Shown piece after piece: positions 61,239-64,000 of a DNA stretch of 64,000 nt. Under the pieces are notes generated by a model. That model did no database searches. It worked only from the letters and a program-made list of their open reading frames with translations, and was not told the origin of the DNA. Both the position numbers and the translations under genes were made by a program. Source of the stretch: Lingula anatina (Eukaryota > Brachiopoda > Lingulata > Lingulida > Lingulidae); NCBI RefSeq assembly GCF_001039355.2, contig NW_019773959.1:399196-463195 (forward strand), read 5' to 3'. Position 1 is the stretch's first letter, and each line of letters starts with the position of its first letter.

Positions 61239-64000
61239 GGTGAAAATATCCCGGTGACAATGATGAATTGGGATAGGTTTTATGGATTCTGATCCAAAAG
61301 AAAAAACCTTCTCTTTGTGGTATCAAGAATGTATATACTGGTATTAATAATACCAAGATAAATTGCTCAAACTTTCTTTCAGTTGCTTGTAAGTCTTCCA
61401 CATAGTTGGTTTCTATAAAAGATCCTTGACATCTCCATCAACCCTCTTGTCACCATTTCCACCCAGGCATCTGTGTAGAACATGTAACATTATGTTGCTA
61501 TATGTATACTATCCATCTCCCATGGTCTTATCTACACTAAGTGTGTATAGCCTCTTTGGGGTCATGTCAGCTTGATTTTAAACATTTCATAGTAAGGGAC
61601 ATGGTTTGTCAGAGAAACACACACAATCTTAGCTTTTTGTGCTCATTAAAAGGTGAGGCAACAGAACAAGGATACATTACCCCTCAGTACACAGAGTACC
61701 TAGTGATAAGTAAAACACACATGGAAAAATGTTTTCCTTCCCTACACCTTAAACTGTTTGCTCTTCCCTAATGGTTTAGTTTCTTTGTCTGGCCTGTGTC
61801 AGAGTGGCAATTAATGGGGGGAGTTATGTTATCTTTGTCATACCTAAGGCAAACTTTTGCTTGGCTATTTTCAGGTCTCACGGAAGTGAAAAAATAGAAT
61901 CTATGTGCGAAATAAACATAACTTTCTTTTTTAAGAAGAAGCTTTTCATGCCTTGTTTAAATGTACAGACAAAACCATAGGAATGTTATTTTTTCTCATG
62001 AAATTTGCTTTATTAAGGAGTTAATTGGAGATCTCATGTGTGTCCATGTGTGAGGAGGTTAAGTGTGCACATGGGAGGTAAGTGATGCATATATATATAT
62101 ATATATATATACAGAGGGCTGGTAAGGTGCTAGCTGAAAATTGTCAGACTATACTATAAAACAGTATGATATCTAGCCTGAAGGCGGGGTGGGGGTGGGG
62201 GGGTTCTGGGGGGTGGGGTGGCACATGGTGAGATAGGGGTGTTCATAAAAAAGGGGCACTGTAGGTTAAGGGTCCATTAAGAATCAAGAATTAAGAATTT
62301 GACTTTATACGGTATTACCCATGCCATTTTGGGTGAACTAAGGAGGTTAAAAGGTCCAAACTTTTTTTTTTGTTTTTTTAGAAAATTACTTTCTTTTTAG
62401 AAAATGCTTGCTTTGCACTTGTTTTAAGATAGTATGAATAAATTAATAATAATATCAGAGTGACAGATTTTGGACAAGACTGATAAGGCTGAAAACTCTC
62501 AAGATAGCTAAAGCCTTTTTTTTTAATGGAAGAAGTAGAAGTATGATTTTTTTATATGAACAGTGCACAGATAAGTCAACATCAAAATATAACTTATCTA
62601 TATATATATATATTGGGATTATGGAGGAACTTATAATATTATCTCTGATAGGCTCATTGACTGAATATATATGTATATAAAAACATATATACCTGATAAA
62701 ATAAAGTATTATCTCATATGTTAAAAGTTTTATTGAGGGGGGTAATTAACAATTTTTTTTTCTGCTTTTGTGATGGTTTTTGTTATAATAACTTCTTGGT
62801 GGTGGAGAAAACTATTGTCACTTTCTTCAAAAATATCATAGCTTCGAGAAAAAATGAAGTCCATTGAAATGAAATTAGGCTCTTTGGGTATTTTATTATT
62901 TCCAAAGAAACGTTCATTTATATTTACTTAAATTACTGCCTAAGATATTTGAAAAGGTACAGTTTTGTAGTAGACTTAAATTGTGTAAGTACTCGTGACC
63001 TTTGGCAAATCTTTAGTCCCAAATATCAGTATTCTTCATAGTTGACATTGATCTGAAACCACCCAGATGACAAATACAAATTAAGAGATTAGAGACCAGT
63101 TAAGAGAACCAAAACACTTAAAAGACCCGCAAGTGAGTTTACTCATGTTCAAATTTCCCCTTCATGAGTTTTATTTGTGTCTTATTTCTTCAGGTGGGTT
63201 TCAGTTTAGTAGACAGAACATGATCCAATCACTGTATTTGATTTTTGTCAGACAAAATCCCATTTGATCTGACTCCACCAGTGTATTTGTTGAGCCACTT
63301 AGCCTTGCTCTAAGCACTCCAAAACATTATTGATTAACATTGCATGTAGAAAAGACTGCTGGGGTTGGTGGAGTCTTTTTCATATTCAAAACTCTTTTCG
63401 AATGTAAATAAAGATTAGAATTCTCATTATGATGGGTTTTTATTTATTTATGAAGTTGAATTGTAAAGTCAGACTCTGTAGCTTGTTGTAACTGGATAGT
63501 TTTATGCATAAGTAAACAGTGGAGAAAATTGTGCGGGAGGTAACGGATTAGGTTTTTTGAATGCTGTGTTTTATGAGGGACATGTCAAATTGTAAACTTC
63601 TGGTTCCAGTGACTTGTCTATTCCCCCACCCTTCAGTTAGTTATTTATAAGGGAGTGGTTGACTCTCGATCTAAACTCACTGACTTAATGTATTTCGTCA
63701 TTTGCTCTTGTTGCTAGATTGACATGTTATGCCCATGATTGGATATGTCATTATTCCAAGGTTGACTGAAGCTTTACAGTAAGCTCAGTTTGCAGTTGAG
63801 TGAAGTAATGTGAGATATACAACTTGACCAGCTCTGACTACAGCCCTGCAGGCTTTTCCACCCAGAGTAAAAGGTCAGGGAAGTCAGGTTCCAGAGAAAG
63901 AGAGAGAATTGGGAGATTGTGTTTGGAGAGTTGACTCCACTGTGCTGTGTTGTGCCCAAGGAGTGAAGTGATCAGCAAACATCACTATCTTCTTTATTTA
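61239..64000. other. No gene recognised; AT-rich with a G-rich patch
   Basis: No supported coding exon on either strand. It holds an (AT)n run at about 62089-62111 and a strongly G-rich stretch at 62186-62219. Upstream exons or the promoter of the minus-strand 342-aa ORF could lie here, but none could be picked by eye. Confidence 0.35.
62089..62111. repeat. (AT)n microsatellite
   Basis: About 11 AT units. Confidence 0.9.

Noticed and set aside
1-64000. CRISPR arrays, operons, phage or defence systems
   Set aside because: Regularly spaced repeats with unique spacers are absent, the only short direct repeats are microsatellites and two-copy tandems, and the genes are intron-rich animal genes.
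1-64000. tRNA and rRNA genes
   Set aside because: I looked for B-box-like GGTTCRANYCC strings and found none outside coding exons; a covariance-model scan would be needed to exclude them fully.

Overview
This is a eukaryotic, animal-type window. It is AT-rich, and its genes are broken into many short exons with GT-AG introns, polyA signals, microsatellites and small inverted-repeat elements. The gene content points to an invertebrate bilaterian, probably marine: a fused eukaryotic-type glutamate synthase (GOGAT, absent from vertebrates), an outer-dynein-arm docking coiled-coil protein of motile cilia, and a secreted ten-cysteine prokineticin/astakine-like peptide. I cannot name the species from the sequence. 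There are no operons, CRISPR arrays or prokaryotic features.

Layout. 1-1.8 kb: AT-rich intergenic or 3'-flanking DNA. 2.06-7.92 kb (+): a ten-exon CCDC63/CCDC114-type docking protein of 594 aa. 8.53-10.01 kb (+): a four-exon secreted cysteine-rich protein of 119 aa. 12.72-14.47 kb (-): a two-exon, GC-richer gene of unknown function (348 aa). 15.25-46.78 kb (+): glutamate synthase, with a probable non-coding first exon and 45 coding exons that give a continuous 2118-aa protein once one of two copies of an internal four-exon block is left out. 48.19-53.88 kb (-): a leucine-rich-repeat protein resembling LRRC74, with a probable one-base frameshift near its C terminus. 53.9-60.2 kb: no coding sequence recognised, although a CpG-rich stretch ending in a good splice donor (55.6-55.9 kb) may be a 5' exon. 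60.2-61.2 kb (-): a 342-aa basic, low-complexity ORF. 61.2-64 kb: no gene seen.

The most important structural observation is inside GOGAT. About 2.1 kb carrying four exons is present twice in tandem (27651-29763 and 29984-~32092), with a single N just after the first copy. The copies differ by a few percent in introns and only synonymously in exons, and splicing both would break the reading frame. This looks like two alleles placed in series by the assembler. Several hairpin-like inverted-repeat (MITE-type) elements lie in GOGAT introns, one with a candidate 4-bp target-site duplication.

The genes are not functionally linked. GOGAT would make two glutamates from glutamine and 2-oxoglutarate, the docking protein anchors outer dynein arms on ciliary doublets, and the cysteine-rich peptide is probably an extracellular signal. 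I found no multi-gene novel system here. The best leads for new biology are the orphan two-exon gene, the prokineticin-like peptide and the 342-aa ORF.
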